A stretch of DNA of 64,000 bases, taken from Paracoccus homiensis. GTDB taxonomy: Bacteria; Pseudomonadota; Alphaproteobacteria; Rhodobacterales; Rhodobacteraceae. This document shows, one piece after another, positions 8,355 through 18,173 of the stretch. The position numbers were made by a program, and so were the translations under genes. The notes beneath the pieces were generated by a model, which was given only the letters and a program-made list of their open reading frames with translations, was not told where the DNA came from and searched no databases. Numbering within the stretch: the stretch's first letter is position 1; each line of letters begins with the position of its first letter. The DNA is taken from contig NZ_FOHO01000002.1 of the NCBI RefSeq assembly GCF_900111675.1, positions 372,001-436,000 on the forward strand, written 5' to 3'.

Positions 8355-9254
8355 ATGGATTTACGCGCGGTTCTGATGGGGGTGACCTTCGCGATCATGT
8401 GGGCCTCGGCCTTTACCACCACGCGCATGATCGTGACCGAGATGCCGCCCCTTCTGGCCCTTGCCGCGCGTTTCGCGATTTCCGGCGCCATCGGTATCGG
8501 GCTTGCGCTGGCCCTGGGCGAAAGCTGGCGCCGGCTGACGCGGGCGCAATGGCGGGCGGTGGTCATTCTGGGCCTGTGTCAGAACGCCCTGTATCTGGGC
8601 CTGAACTGGGTCGCGATGCAGTGGATCGAGGCCGGGCTGGCCTCGATCATCGCGGCGACGATGCCCTTGATGGTGGCCCTGCTGGGCTGGATCGTGCTTG
8701 GCGAAAGACTGCGGCCCATGGGGGTCGGCGGGCTGTTTCTGGGCCTGATCGGGGTGGCGATCATCATGGGGTCGCGCCTGCAAGGCGGCAGTGACCCGGT
8801 GGGCATCGCGATGGGCTTTGTCGCGGCGCTGGCACTGGCCGTGGCGACGCTGACGGTGCGCGGGGCCAGCGGCGGGGGGAACGTGATGATGGTCGTCGGC
8901 CTGCAGATGCTGGTTGGTGCGGTGTCGCTGGCCATCATCGGCCCGATCTTCGAGGATTGGCACCTGACCCCCGGCCCACGCCTGTTCTGGGCCTTTGGCT
9001 ATACCGTGCTGGTGCCCGGACTGGCCGCGACCTGGATCTGGTTTCTGCTGGTCGGGCGTATCGGTGCGGTCAAGGCGGCGACCTTCCATTTCCTCAGCCC
9101 GTTCTTCGGCGTGACCATCGCCGCGCTGCTGCTGGGCGAGGAACTGGGCATCGGGGATGCCATCGGCGTCGGCATCATCATGCTGGGCATCCTTGCGGTG
9201 CAGTTGGCCCGGCAGCCCGCCCCGACCCCGGTCAGGCGCCCGCCCCCGGCGTGA
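8355..9254 (+). CDS. EamA/DMT-superfamily transporter
   Basis: This is a 299-residue inner-membrane protein made almost entirely of about ten hydrophobic helices arranged as two EamA repeats. The first repeat has WASAFTTTRMIV and ALAARFAISG; the second has FLSPFFGVTIAALLLGEELG, the usual repeat-end motif. Members export metabolites or amino acids; the substrate here is unknown. A GGGGAAGG ribosome site precedes the ATG. Its 3' end overlaps the convergent LysR gene by 23 bases. Confidence 0.88.
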   Translation: MDLRAVLMGVTFAIMWASAFTTTRMIVTEMPPLLALAARFAISGAIGIGLALALGESWRRLTRAQWRAVVILGLCQNALYLGLNWVAMQWIEAGLASIIAATMPLMVALLGWIVLGERLRPMGVGGLFLGLIGVAIIMGSRLQGGSDPVGIAMGFVAALALAVATLTVRGASGGGNVMMVVGLQMLVGAVSLAIIGPIFEDWHLTPGPRLFWAFGYTVLVPGLAATWIWFLLVGRIGAVKAATFHFLSPFFGVTIAALLLGEELGIGDAIGVGIIMLGILAVQLARQPAPTPVRRPPPA

Positions 9255-10161
9255 CGGACTGCACCCGCCACGCCTCGGGGCGCAGCGATTGCAGCAGGAA
9301 ATCCATGAAGCAGCGGACCTTGGGCGTCAGCACATTCGACCGCGGATAGATCAGCCACAGGACCGAGGCGTCGTCCAGCCGCCAGTCGGGCAGCAGGTGG
9401 ATCAGCCGCCCCGCGCGGATTTCATGTGCCACGCTCCAATGCGAATTGATCGAGATCCCGGCCCCGGCCAGCGTCGCGATCCGCTGCGAGGTGCCGTCAT
9501 CCAGGATCGTCCGGCAAACCATGCTGCGCGGATCCAGGGTAAAGCGCTGCCCCGTCGCATCGACCAGATCGCGGGCCGCCGTGGTGGCCCATGACAGAAA
9601 ATCATGCCCGCCCAGTTCCTGCGGCACCGATGGCGTGCCGCGCCGGTCCAGATAATCGGGCGACGCGCAAAGGATCCGCGTATCGTCGCCCAGCTTGCGC
9701 CCGCGCAGACTGCTGTCCTGCAACGGACCGTTGCGCAGGGCCAGGTCAAAGCTGCCTTCGATCAGGTCGAACCGGGTATCGGACAGCCGCAGGTCCAGCG
9801 TGATATCCGGATACAATTCGTGGAACTGCGGCAGCAGCGGCATGATATGCAGCTGTGCGAAACTGCTGGGCGCGGTGAACCGCAGCGTGCCGGATGGCTG
9901 CTGGGCGTTCAGGCCAAGCGCCGCGCGCGCGGCCTCGGACTGGGCCAGGATGTCGCGGGCATAGGGCAGAAAGGCCGCACCGTCCTGCGACAGCGACACC
10001 TTGCGCGTGGTGCGGTGCAGCAGCTCGGCCCCCAGCTCATGTTCCAGCTTGGCCAGACGCGCGCTGGCCATGGCCGGGGCCAGCCCAAGACTGCGCCCCG
10101 CGGCAGAAATATTCAGCCGCTCGGCCGCAATGACAAACAGGCGCAGGGCTTCGATATCCAC
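9232..10161 (-). CDS. LysR-family transcriptional regulator
   Basis: This is a 309-residue LysR-type regulator. The N-terminal winged helix (residues 1-60: LRLFVIAAERLNISAAGRSLGLAPAMASARLAKLE) is followed by a substrate-binding domain with GTLRFTAPSSFAQLHIMPLL and the DLALRNGPLQDSSL segment typical of the CrgA/AaeR-like group. It diverges from the quinone-oxidoreductase-like gene at 10268 across about 105 bases, the classical arrangement for a LysR regulator and its target. The inducer is unknown. Confidence 0.9.
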   Translation of the reverse strand: MDIEALRLFVIAAERLNISAAGRSLGLAPAMASARLAKLEHELGAELLHRTTRKVSLSQDGAAFLPYARDILAQSEAARAALGLNAQQPSGTLRFTAPSSFAQLHIMPLLPQFHELYPDITLDLRLSDTRFDLIEGSFDLALRNGPLQDSSLRGRKLGDDTRILCASPDYLDRRGTPSVPQELGGHDFLSWATTAARDLVDATGQRFTLDPRSMVCRTILDDGTSQRIATLAGAGISINSHWSVAHEIRAGRLIHLLPDWRLDDASVLWLIYPRSNVLTPKVRCFMDFLLQSLRPEAWRVQSVTPGAGA

Positions 10162-10267
10162 GGGATTATCCTGAAATTCGGAAAACTGAACTCTGATATG
10201 CGGCGTTACCCCACGTTTTTAAAGCGCTATCTTCCGATGCAAGCGATTTGGCAGAAGGATGATCGAC

Positions 10268-11266
10268 ATGAGGGCACTTGGCTATGAGCGCACGGGCGCA
10301 GCGGGCGAGGTTCTGGTTCAGCAGGATATCGACCGACCCGAAATCGGGCCCCGCGATCTTCTGGTGGCGGTCAAGGGCATCTCGGTCAACCCGGTCGATG
10401 TGAAGCTGCGCGCGAACCGTGACCCGCAGGGCTTTGGCACATTGGGTTTCGATGCCGCCGGTGTCGTGGTCCAGGCCGGCGCCGAGGTGACCGGCTATCG
10501 CACCGGGGACGAGGTGTTCTATGCCGGTGATGTGACGCGCGCGGGCTCGAACGCCGAATTTCAGGCCGTGGATGAACGGATCGTGGGCCGCAAACCCGCC
10601 TCGATGGACTTTACCGAGGCCGCCGGCATGCCGCTGACCACGATCACCGCATGGGAAATGCTGTTCGACAGCTTCCGCCTGACCGAGGGGGACGGCACGG
10701 GGCAGTCGCTGCTGGTGATCGGCGGGGCGGGCGGGGTCGGTTCGATCCTGATCCAGTTGGCCAAAAGGCTGACCGGGCTGACCGTGATCGCCACGGCGTC
10801 GCGGCCCGAAACCCAGGACTGGGTGCGCAAGATGGGCGCCGATCACGTGATCGATCACCGTCAGGATCTGGTGGCGCAGATGCGCGACCTGAACATCGCA
10901 CCGCAATATGTCGCAAGCCTGACCGGCACCGAACAGCACTGGCCCGCGATCATCGAACTGATCGCCCCGCGCGGTCATGTGGCGCTGATCGACGATCCGG
11001 CGTCGCTGAACATCCTGCCCGCCAAGCCCAAGGCGCTTAGCGTCTCGTGGGAATTCATGTTCGCGCGCCCGATGTTCGGTGCTGACATGCTGGCGCAGCG
11101 TGATCTGCTGAACCGGTTGTCGGCGATGCTGGACGCGGGCGATCTGCAATCCACCGTGACCCGGCGCGCCGACAGCCTGACCCTTCAGACCCTGGCCGCC
11201 GCCCATGAATTGCAGGAAAGCGGTCGCGTGATCGGCAAGCAGGTGCTGCCCGGTCTTTCGGCCTAA
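10268..11266 (+). CDS. Quinone oxidoreductase-like medium-chain dehydrogenase (zinc-type alcohol dehydrogenase-like family)
   Basis: This is a 332-residue MDR-superfamily NADPH oxidoreductase. A GroES-like N-terminal half ([22 protein letters not shown]) is followed by a Rossmann half with [19 protein letters not shown]. The catalytic-zinc cysteine and histidine of true alcohol dehydrogenases are not present, which fits zinc-independent quinone reductases despite the family name. An AGAAGGA ribosome site at 10252-10258 is well spaced for the ATG at 10268, so this start is preferred over 10259. It is the likely target of the divergent LysR regulator; its role may be electrophile or quinone detoxification. 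Confidence 0.87.
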   Translation: MRALGYERTGAAGEVLVQQDIDRPEIGPRDLLVAVKGISVNPVDVKLRANRDPQGFGTLGFDAAGVVVQAGAEVTGYRTGDEVFYAGDVTRAGSNAEFQAVDERIVGRKPASMDFTEAAGMPLTTITAWEMLFDSFRLTEGDGTGQSLLVIGGAGGVGSILIQLAKRLTGLTVIATASRPETQDWVRKMGADHVIDHRQDLVAQMRDLNIAPQYVASLTGTEQHWPAIIELIAPRGHVALIDDPASLNILPAKPKALSVSWEFMFARPMFGADMLAQRDLLNRLSAMLDAGDLQSTVTRRADSLTLQTLAAAHELQESGRVIGKQVLPGLSA

Positions 11267-11275
11267 GGCCGCGCG

Positions 11276-12667
11276 TCAGGCCGCGACCGGGGTAAAGATC
11301 GCCGTGGCGGGATCGACGCGATAGCGGTGCAGATGATCCTGCGCGTTTCGGGCCAGATCGACGATCGCGTCCAGAATGGCGTCGATCTCGGCCTCGGGCG
11401 CGGCCCAGCACAGGTTCAGGCGCACGAAACCGGGCTTTTCGATCTCGTGACCGTTCAGAATGGCCTGGCGCATACGCTGTGACTCGGTCGCCCCGATGCC
11501 CAGCAGCCGATGCACATAGGGCCCGGCGCAGGCGCAGCCCCCTCGCGCCTGCACGCCATGCAGATCGGACAACATCCGCGTCGCCAGCTGCTGATGAATG
11601 AAGCCGCCGCGCCCGTCACCGATGCGAAACGACAGGATCGGCAACCGCGCGGCGCTGCCTTGCCCCAACAGGCAAAGCCCGGACACCTCGCACAACCTGT
11701 CGGCCTTGCACAGCCAGCGCCGATGGATCGCGTCGATCGCGGCCTGCCCGACATGGTCCTTCAGCGCAAAGACCATGGCCGCGCGAATGTCGCCCAGAAC
11801 ATTCGGCGTACCGCCCTCCTCGCGCGCTTCGATCGTATCCGCATAATCATGCGCCCGGTCGTTCACGAAACGCACCGTGCCGCCGCCCGGCAGGGTCGGA
11901 CGCCGCGCCACCACCGCGTCGCGTCGCAGCACCATCACACCGCTGGCCCCCGGACCACCGATGAATTTATGCGGCGAGGCGACGACCGCATCCATCCCAA
12001 GTCCCATGTCGATCGGCAGATAGGGCGCCCCCCCGGCAAAATCCCAGACCACCGTCGCGTTCGCACGCTTCATCACCCCGGTGACGGCGGCCACATCGGT
12101 CAGAACGCCGGTCACGTTCGAGGCCGCCGAAAACGCCCCCAGAACCGGCTCGTCCGTTGTCAGTTCCCGCGCCAGAATATCCAGATCGGGCCCGCCCGCA
12201 GGCCCTTCTGGGATCTCGACCACGCGGGCGCCGGATTCCCGCCATGGCAGAATGTTCGAGTGATGCTCATAGGGTCCGATCAGCACTGTCCAGCCCGGCC
12301 CGACCCCGAACAGATGCACCAGCCGGTTCAGCCCCGCCGTCGCCCCGGCCCCGGTGAACACGACCGCATGGTCGCCCGTGCCGCCCACACAGCGCAGGAT
12401 CTCGGCCCGTGCCGCCCGCCGCAGGCGCGTCATCACACCGCCGCAATGGCTGGCCTCGGTATGGCTGTTGGCATACCAGGGCAGAATTTCGTCCATGATG
12501 CTGGCCTCGACCTGTCGCAGCGCCCGCCCCGAGGCCACGTAATCGGCATAGATCATCCGCCGCGGCCCGAATGGCCCCTCGATCACCGCATCGCGCCCGA
12601 TCAGCCCGTCATGGATGCTTCCCACATCCCCCAATCCCGCGCGAAACCTGTCAAAGAAATCCATCAT
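11276..12667 (-). CDS. Class V aminotransferase-fold PLP enzyme (cysteine desulfurase/selenocysteine lyase-like)
   Basis: This is a 463-residue fold-type I PLP enzyme. VVASPHKFIGGPGASG holds the expected Schiff-base lysine after a histidine, as in NifS/CsdA-type proteins. NSHTEASHCGG lies in the N-terminal region, and RGGCACAGPYVHRLLG near residue 390 has cysteines placed like the mobile catalytic loop of cysteine desulfurases. Length exceeds a typical desulfurase (about 400) because of a longer C-terminus. Paired ATGs lie at 12667 and 12664; the upstream codon at 12697 would run into the divergent promoter. The substrate is undetermined. It is divergent from an Lrp/AsnC regulator. Confidence 0.82.
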   Translation of the reverse strand: MMDFFDRFRAGLGDVGSIHDGLIGRDAVIEGPFGPRRMIYADYVASGRALRQVEASIMDEILPWYANSHTEASHCGGVMTRLRRAARAEILRCVGGTGDHAVVFTGAGATAGLNRLVHLFGVGPGWTVLIGPYEHHSNILPWRESGARVVEIPEGPAGGPDLDILARELTTDEPVLGAFSAASNVTGVLTDVAAVTGVMKRANATVVWDFAGGAPYLPIDMGLGMDAVVASPHKFIGGPGASGVMVLRRDAVVARRPTLPGGGTVRFVNDRAHDYADTIEAREEGGTPNVLGDIRAAMVFALKDHVGQAAIDAIHRRWLCKADRLCEVSGLCLLGQGSAARLPILSFRIGDGRGGFIHQQLATRMLSDLHGVQARGGCACAGPYVHRLLGIGATESQRMRQAILNGHEIEKPGFVRLNLCWAAPEAEIDAILDAIVDLARNAQDHLHRYRVDPATAIFTPVAA

Positions 12668-12754
12668 GCCACTCCTGATCTCGACGCAAGGTGACACAGG
12701 TATAGCGAGGTTTTGATTTCTTCTTTGTCAAAATACCCCTATCCTGCGGGTCAA

Positions 12755-13231
12755 ATGAACGAACAGACGCATCAGATCGACGAAATCGACCACCGGATCC
12801 TTGCGGCTCTGCAACAGGATGGCACCCTGTCGCAACGCGCCTTGGCCGAACGGGTGAACCTGTCCCAGAACGCCTGCTGGCGACGGCTTCAGAAACTGAC
12901 GCAGGCGGGGATCCTCAAAGGCAATCGCGCGGTGATCGACGCGGATCGGGCGGGCCTGCATCTGACGGTGTTCGTGATGATCCGCACCCGGCACCACGAC
13001 GATGCCTGGGCCCGGCATTTTCGCGCCCGCGTCGACTCCATCCCCGAGATCACCGAACTGCACCGCATCGGGGGCGAATGGGACTATATGGCGAAACTGG
13101 TGACGACCTCGATGGCGGGCTATGACCGCTGCTACAAGGCTTTGATCGCAGATATGGATCTGGAACGCGTGACGGGCGTTTTCTCGATGGAAACGATCTT
13201 CGAGGCCCGGCCTCTGCGCCTGCCGCGTTGA
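12755..13231 (+). CDS. Lrp/AsnC-family transcriptional regulator
   Basis: This is a 158-residue regulator. An N-terminal helix-turn-helix (IDHRILAALQQDGTLSQRALAERVNLSQNACWRRLQKL) is followed by the RAM ligand-binding domain (GEWDYMAKLVTTSMAGYDR). The frame opens at 12713, but the ATG at 12755 (MNEQTHQIDEID) gives the standard N-terminus. It diverges from the PLP enzyme across 87 bases. Lrp-type proteins commonly control a divergent amino-acid enzyme in response to its substrate, which is inferred here. Confidence 0.9.
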   Translation: MNEQTHQIDEIDHRILAALQQDGTLSQRALAERVNLSQNACWRRLQKLTQAGILKGNRAVIDADRAGLHLTVFVMIRTRHHDDAWARHFRARVDSIPEITELHRIGGEWDYMAKLVTTSMAGYDRCYKALIADMDLERVTGVFSMETIFEARPLRLPR

Positions 13232-13261
13232 TTTTCACGAAATGTTCGCCATCTTGGACCC

Positions 13262-14254
13262 ATGCGCGCCGATCAGATACTGCATCCGACCGACCACGGC
13301 CTGTATTGCCCGCCCGGTGATTTTCATATCGACCCGATCCGCCCGGTTCCCCGTGCGCTGATTACGCATGGCCATGGCGATCATGCCCGCGCGGGACACG
13401 GCGCGGTCCTGGCCACGCGCGAAACGCTGGACATCATGGCGATCCGCTATGGCGAGGATTTCACCGCGTTCCGGCAGGTCGCCGACGGGTGCATCCGGAT
13501 CGGCGATACGCAGGTCAGCTTTCACCCGGCGGGACATATCCTTGGTTCGGCCCAGATCCTTGTTCAGCCCGATCACGGACCCAGGATCGTCGTATCGGGC
13601 GATTACTGCCGTCGCGCCAATCCGGTCTGCGCGCCGTTTCAGCCGGTGCCCTGCGACATCTTCGTGACCGAGGCGACCTTCGGCCTGCCGGTCTTTCGTC
13701 ATCCCGATCCGGTCGATGAAATGGCCCGCCTGCTGGCCAGCATGGCCGAATTTCCCGACCGTCCACATCTGATCGGCGCCTATGCGCTTGGCAAGGCGCA
13801 ACGTCTGATCGCCTTGGCCCGGCAGGCCGGGATCGACGCGCCCATTGCCATCCACGGTGCCCTGCAGCGCCTGTCGGATTATCACATCGGGCAGGGTGTC
13901 GATCTGGGCCCGCTGGTCCCCGCGACGGCCGATGACGTGCCATCGGGGCTGGTCATCGCCCCGCCCTCGGCCTTTGCCAGCCCATGGGTGCAGCGGTTCC
14001 GCGACCCGGTGATCGGCTTTGCGTCGGGATGGATGCAGGTCCGGGCACGCGCCCGTCAACGCGGTGTCGAACTGCCCCTGATCGTCAGCGACCATGTCGA
14101 CTGGCCACAGGTCACCGACACGATCCGCGAATTGTCGCCCGAACAGGTCTGGATCACCCACGGAACCGAGGACGGGCTGATGCGCTGGTGCGAGCTGAAC
14201 GGCTTTGCCGCCCGCCCCCTGCGCCTGGTCGGCTATGAGGATGAACCGGAATGA
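13262..14254 (+). CDS. Ligase-associated DNA exonuclease (metallo-beta-lactamase fold)
   Basis: This is a 330-residue nuclease of the metallo-beta-lactamase/beta-CASP fold. The HGHGDHA metal motif is at residues 36-42, FHPAGHILGSAQI supplies another metal ligand, and VVSGDYCRRANPVCAPF holds the aspartate motif. It is the first gene of a four-gene set that is conserved as a unit in many proteobacteria and described as ligase-associated DNA damage response. Its stop overlaps the ligase start (ATGA at 14251). It presumably trims DNA ends for the ligase and helicase encoded next to it. Confidence 0.92.
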   Translation: MRADQILHPTDHGLYCPPGDFHIDPIRPVPRALITHGHGDHARAGHGAVLATRETLDIMAIRYGEDFTAFRQVADGCIRIGDTQVSFHPAGHILGSAQILVQPDHGPRIVVSGDYCRRANPVCAPFQPVPCDIFVTEATFGLPVFRHPDPVDEMARLLASMAEFPDRPHLIGAYALGKAQRLIALARQAGIDAPIAIHGALQRLSDYHIGQGVDLGPLVPATADDVPSGLVIAPPSAFASPWVQRFRDPVIGFASGWMQVRARARQRGVELPLIVSDHVDWPQVTDTIRELSPEQVWITHGTEDGLMRWCELNGFAARPLRLVGYEDEPE

Positions 14255-15801
14255 AGGCGTTTTCGCATCTTCTGGAACGGTTGGCCTTCACCCCGGCCCG
14301 CAATGCCAAGCTGCGGCTGCTGCGCCATTATCTGGAAACGACCCCGGACCCGGATCGCGGTTATGCCCTGGCAGCGCTGACCGGAGATCTGAAACTGCGA
14401 GCGGTCACGCCCAGCCTGCTGCGCGGCTTGATGGCGGAACGGATCGACGAACAGCTTTTCGCCCTGTCCTATGATTTCGTCGGCGATCTGGCGGAAACCA
14501 TTGCGCTGCTGTGGCAGGGCGATAGCGATCAAGAGGTGCCCCTGCGCGATGCGGTCGACCTGCTGTCCAACACCGGCAAGGCGGCCCTGCCCGCCGCCAT
14601 TGCCGACATGCTGGACCGCCTGCCGCCCGCGCAGCGGCTGGCCTTCCTGAAGCTGGCAACCGGCAATATGCGCGTCGGCCTGTCCGCCCGCATGGCCCGG
14701 ATCGCGCTGGCAGATATGGGCCAGCCGGATGTCGCCGATATCGAGGAGATCTGGCACGGCCTGACCCCGCCCTATCAACCGCTGTTCGACTGGATCGCGG
14801 GCGGTGAACGCCCCGCCCATGCCGCGCTTGCGCCGTTTCGTCCGGTGATGCTGTCCACGCCGGTCGATCTGGAACAGCTGCGCGCCTTCGATCCGGCGGA
14901 TTACATGGCCGAATGGAAATGGGACGGTATCCGCGTTCAGGCGGTGAATGACGGTGGCACCCGCAGGCTGTATTCCCGCACCGGCGAGGATATCGGCGCG
15001 GCCTTTCCCGATATTCTGGATGCGCTGAATTTCAATGGTGCCGCGGATGGTGAATTGCTGGTCCGGCGCGGGACCGAGGTCGCATCCTTCGGCGATCTGC
15101 AAAAGCGGCTGAACCGCAAGACCGTCGGCAAGACGATGCTGGACAGCCACCCGGCCGCGCTGCGCCTGTATGATCTGATGATCTGGCAGGACCGGGATCT
15201 GCGTGACCTGCCCCTGTCGGAACGTCGCGCCATCCTTGAGGAAGCCAATTTCGGCAGCGACCGGATTGATGTCTCGCCCCTGCTGACCTTCACGACCTGG
15301 GACGATCTGGCGGCGCTGCGGGCCACGCCGCCCAGCATCGTGATCGAGGGGGTGATGCTGAAACGCCGCGACAGCCTGTATCTGGGCGGGCGTCCGCGCG
15401 GGCCGTGGTTCAAATGGAAACGCGATCCGATGCTGGTGGATGCGGTGATGCTGTATGCGCAGCGCGGGCGTGGCAAGCGATCCGGTTTCTACAGCGATTT
15501 CACCTTTGGTCTGTGGGATGGCGATCAGCTGGTGCCGGTCGGCAAGGCCTATTTCGGCTTTACCGACGAGGAACTGCGCCAGCTTGACCGTTTCGTGCGG
15601 ACGAACACGACGGATCGCTTTGGCCCGGTTCGGGCCGTTGCCCCCAAACTGGTGCTGGAGGTCGCGTTCGAGGGGCTGAACGAATCCAGTCGCCACAAAT
15701 CCGGCATCGCGATGCGTTTTCCCCGGATCAGCCGCATCCGCTGGGACAAGCCCGCCGCCGAGGCCGATCACCTGACCACATTGCACGGGATGCTGCCGTG
15801 A
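14251..15801 (+). CDS. ATP-dependent DNA ligase, cisplatin-damage-response type
   Basis: This is a 516-residue ATP-dependent ligase. An N-terminal domain (about 1-200) precedes the nucleotidyltransferase motif EWKWDGIRVQ, with Lys223 as the AMP-accepting residue. RLYSRTGEDI (motif III region), DGELLV, IVIEGVMLKRRDS and WFKWKRDP (motifs IV to V) follow, then an OB-fold C-terminus. It seals nicks in DNA repair, distinct from the NAD-dependent replicative LigA. It overlaps both neighbours by 4 bases, so ligase and helicase are likely made in fixed ratio. Confidence 0.94.
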   Translation: MKAFSHLLERLAFTPARNAKLRLLRHYLETTPDPDRGYALAALTGDLKLRAVTPSLLRGLMAERIDEQLFALSYDFVGDLAETIALLWQGDSDQEVPLRDAVDLLSNTGKAALPAAIADMLDRLPPAQRLAFLKLATGNMRVGLSARMARIALADMGQPDVADIEEIWHGLTPPYQPLFDWIAGGERPAHAALAPFRPVMLSTPVDLEQLRAFDPADYMAEWKWDGIRVQAVNDGGTRRLYSRTGEDIGAAFPDILDALNFNGAADGELLVRRGTEVASFGDLQKRLNRKTVGKTMLDSHPAALRLYDLMIWQDRDLRDLPLSERRAILEEANFGSDRIDVSPLLTFTTWDDLAALRATPPSIVIEGVMLKRRDSLYLGGRPRGPWFKWKRDPMLVDAVMLYAQRGRGKRSGFYSDFTFGLWDGDQLVPVGKAYFGFTDEELRQLDRFVRTNTTDRFGPVRAVAPKLVLEVAFEGLNESSRHKSGIAMRFPRISRIRWDKPAAEADHLTTLHGMLP

Positions 15802-18173
15802 CGCTGCCGACCGCGTTTCAGGACTGGTTCGCCCGGCAGGGCTGGCAGCCGCATCCGCATCAGATCGCGCTGCTGAAGGCGCAGGGCGACAGCCTGCTGA
15901 TCGCCCCGACGGGCGGTGGCAAGACGCTGGCCGGGTTCCTGCCCAGCCTTGTCGATCTGCGCGATCCGCCGGGCGGGCTGCACACGCTTTATGTGTCGCC
16001 GTTGAAGGCGCTGACGGCGGATATCGCGCGCAATCTGGCGCGGCCCGTGGCCGATCTTGGGCTGGATCTGCGGATCGAGGATCGCACCGGCGACACCCGA
16101 CCCGGCCAGCGCGCGCGACAGCGTGTGGACCCGCCCGATATCCTGCTGACGACGCCGGAATCGCTGGCCCTGATGCTGTCCTATGAACAGGCGCCGCGCA
16201 TCTTTGGCAGCCTGCGCCGCGTGGTTCTGGACGAATTGCACGCGCTGGCCGAAAGCAAGCGCGGCGATCAGCTGATGCTGTGTCTTGCGCGGTTAAGGTC
16301 CTTGGCGCCGGGGGTGCAGGTGACGGGCCTGTCGGCAACAGTCGAGGATCCTGGCGCATTGGCGCGGTTCATGGGCGGTGCGGATATCATCCATGCCGAT
16401 CCCGGCCCCGATCCCGATATCGCGATGCTGGCAACGACGCAGTCCGCGCCCTGGGCGGGCGGTGGCGGTCACTATGCCATCCCCGAGGTACTGGACCAGA
16501 TCCGGCAGGCGCGGACCACCATCGTCTTCATCAACACCCGCGCCCAGGCCGAGCTGTTCTTTCAGGCGCTCTGGGCGGCGAATGACGAAAACCTGCCGAT
16601 CGGGCTGCATCACGGCAGCCTGTCGCGCGAGGCCCGCCAGAAGGTCGAAACCGCCATGGCCGCGGGGCAGTTGCGCGCCGTGGTGGCGACCGGCAGCCTT
16701 GATCTGGGGATCGACTGGGGGGCGGTCGACCTGGTCATTCAGATCGGGGCCCCAAAAAATGTCAAACGACTGGTGCAGCGTATCGGCCGCGCCAATCACC
16801 GCTACAACGCGCCGTCATGCGCGCGGATCGTGCCCGCCAACCGCTTTGAGGTGATCGAATGCGTCGCCGCGTTGCAGGCGGTGCGGGAACGCGATCTGGA
16901 TGGCGACCCGCGTGGCCCCGGTCCGCTGGACGTGCTGTGTCAGCATATCCTGCTGACCGCCTGCGCCGGTCCGTTCGATGCCGATGACCTGTTTCGCGAA
17001 TTGCGCGAGGCCGGCCCCTATCGCGATCTGACCCGCGCGGATTTCGATGCCTGCCTGGATTTCGCGGCGACCGGCGGCTACGCGCTGCGGGCCTATGATC
17101 GCTGGCAGCGGCTGATGCAGCGGGACGGGCTGTGGCGTCTGCGCGATCCGCGTGCGGCCCGCGATCTGCGAATGAATATCGGCACCATCGTCGAGGCCGA
17201 GATGCTGAAGGTGCGGATGCGCGGTCGCGGCGGTGCGCCCCTGGGCGAGGTCGAGGAAAGCTTTGCCGCGACCCTGCAACCCGGTGACACCTTCCTGATC
17301 GGCGGGCAGACGGTGCGCTATGAAGGGCTGCGCGAACTGGTGGTCGAGGTGACGAAACAGCCCACCAAACAGCCCCGGATCGCGGTGTTTTCGGGCCTGA
17401 AGCTGGCGACATCGACGCAGCTGTCGCATCGGGTGCAGGCGCTGATCGGCGATCCGTCGCAACATGCCCTGCTGCCTGGTGAAACCCGCGACTGGCTTTC
17501 CTTGCAGGCGCGGGTCAGCGCCCTGCCGCGCGATGGCGTCCTGCTCAGCGAAAGCTTTCCGCATCAGGGCCGCTGGCATCTCGCGCTGTATGGGTTTGCC
17601 GGGCGAAATGCGCTGCAAACGCTTGGGCTTTTGATGACACGGGTGATGGAACAGGCGGGGCTTGGGCCCTTGGGGTTTCTGTCGACCGATTACGCGCTGC
17701 TGATCTGGTCGATGGACCCGGTGCGCGACCCCGCGGCGCTGTTGAACCGCGATGCGCTGCGCGAGGGCCTGGGCGACTGGCTGGCCGGGAATGCGGTCAT
17801 GAAGCGCAGCTTTCGCACCATCGCCACCATTGCCGGCCTGATTCAGCGCAACCTGCCCGGCCAGCGCAAGACCGGTCGGCAGGCAACCTTTTCCAGCGAT
17901 ATCCTGTACGATACCCTGCGCCGCTATGATCCCGATCACCTGCTGTTGCGGATCACCGCCAGCGAGGCGCGGCGCGGATTGGTGGATTTCGACCGGATCG
18001 AGGACATGCTGCGCCATTCGCCCCATCACGATCACCGAATGCTGGATCGCGTCAGTCCGCTTGCGGCGCCGTTGCTGCTTGAGGTGGGGCGCGTGCCGAT
18101 CGCGGGGCAGGGGCGTGAACGGCTGGCCGAAGAAGAGGCCGCCGCCCTGATGGCCGAGGCCGGCCTGACATGA
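15798..18173 (+). CDS. Ligase-associated DEXH-box helicase (Lhr-like)
   Basis: This is a 791-residue superfamily 2 helicase resembling the core of Lhr. Walker A APTGGGKTLAG lies at residues 36-46 and the DELH box at 145-148. The C-terminal RecA domain carries the helicase motifs GLHHGSLSREARQKVE, VVATGSLDLGIDWG and RIGRANHR, followed by the Lhr-type winged-helix and WYL-like region. The start codon is GTG, overlapping the ligase stop as GTGA at 15798-15801. It probably translocates on single-stranded DNA and remodels damaged duplex for its cassette partners. Confidence 0.93.
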   Translation: MTLPTAFQDWFARQGWQPHPHQIALLKAQGDSLLIAPTGGGKTLAGFLPSLVDLRDPPGGLHTLYVSPLKALTADIARNLARPVADLGLDLRIEDRTGDTRPGQRARQRVDPPDILLTTPESLALMLSYEQAPRIFGSLRRVVLDELHALAESKRGDQLMLCLARLRSLAPGVQVTGLSATVEDPGALARFMGGADIIHADPGPDPDIAMLATTQSAPWAGGGGHYAIPEVLDQIRQARTTIVFINTRAQAELFFQALWAANDENLPIGLHHGSLSREARQKVETAMAAGQLRAVVATGSLDLGIDWGAVDLVIQIGAPKNVKRLVQRIGRANHRYNAPSCARIVPANRFEVIECVAALQAVRERDLDGDPRGPGPLDVLCQHILLTACAGPFDADDLFRELREAGPYRDLTRADFDACLDFAATGGYALRAYDRWQRLMQRDGLWRLRDPRAARDLRMNIGTIVEAEMLKVRMRGRGGAPLGEVEESFAATLQPGDTFLIGGQTVRYEGLRELVVEVTKQPTKQPRIAVFSGLKLATSTQLSHRVQALIGDPSQHALLPGETRDWLSLQARVSALPRDGVLLSESFPHQGRWHLALYGFAGRNALQTLGLLMTRVMEQAGLGPLGFLSTDYALLIWSMDPVRDPAALLNRDALREGLGDWLAGNAVMKRSFRTIATIAGLIQRNLPGQRKTGRQATFSSDILYDTLRRYDPDHLLLRITASEARRGLVDFDRIEDMLRHSPHHDHRMLDRVSPLAAPLLLEVGRVPIAGQGRERLAEEEAAALMAEAGLT

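Noticed and set aside
14233..16359. Minus-strand 708-codon open frame opposite the DNA ligase and helicase genes
   Set aside because: No domain is visible and it spans the junction of two real overlapping genes.
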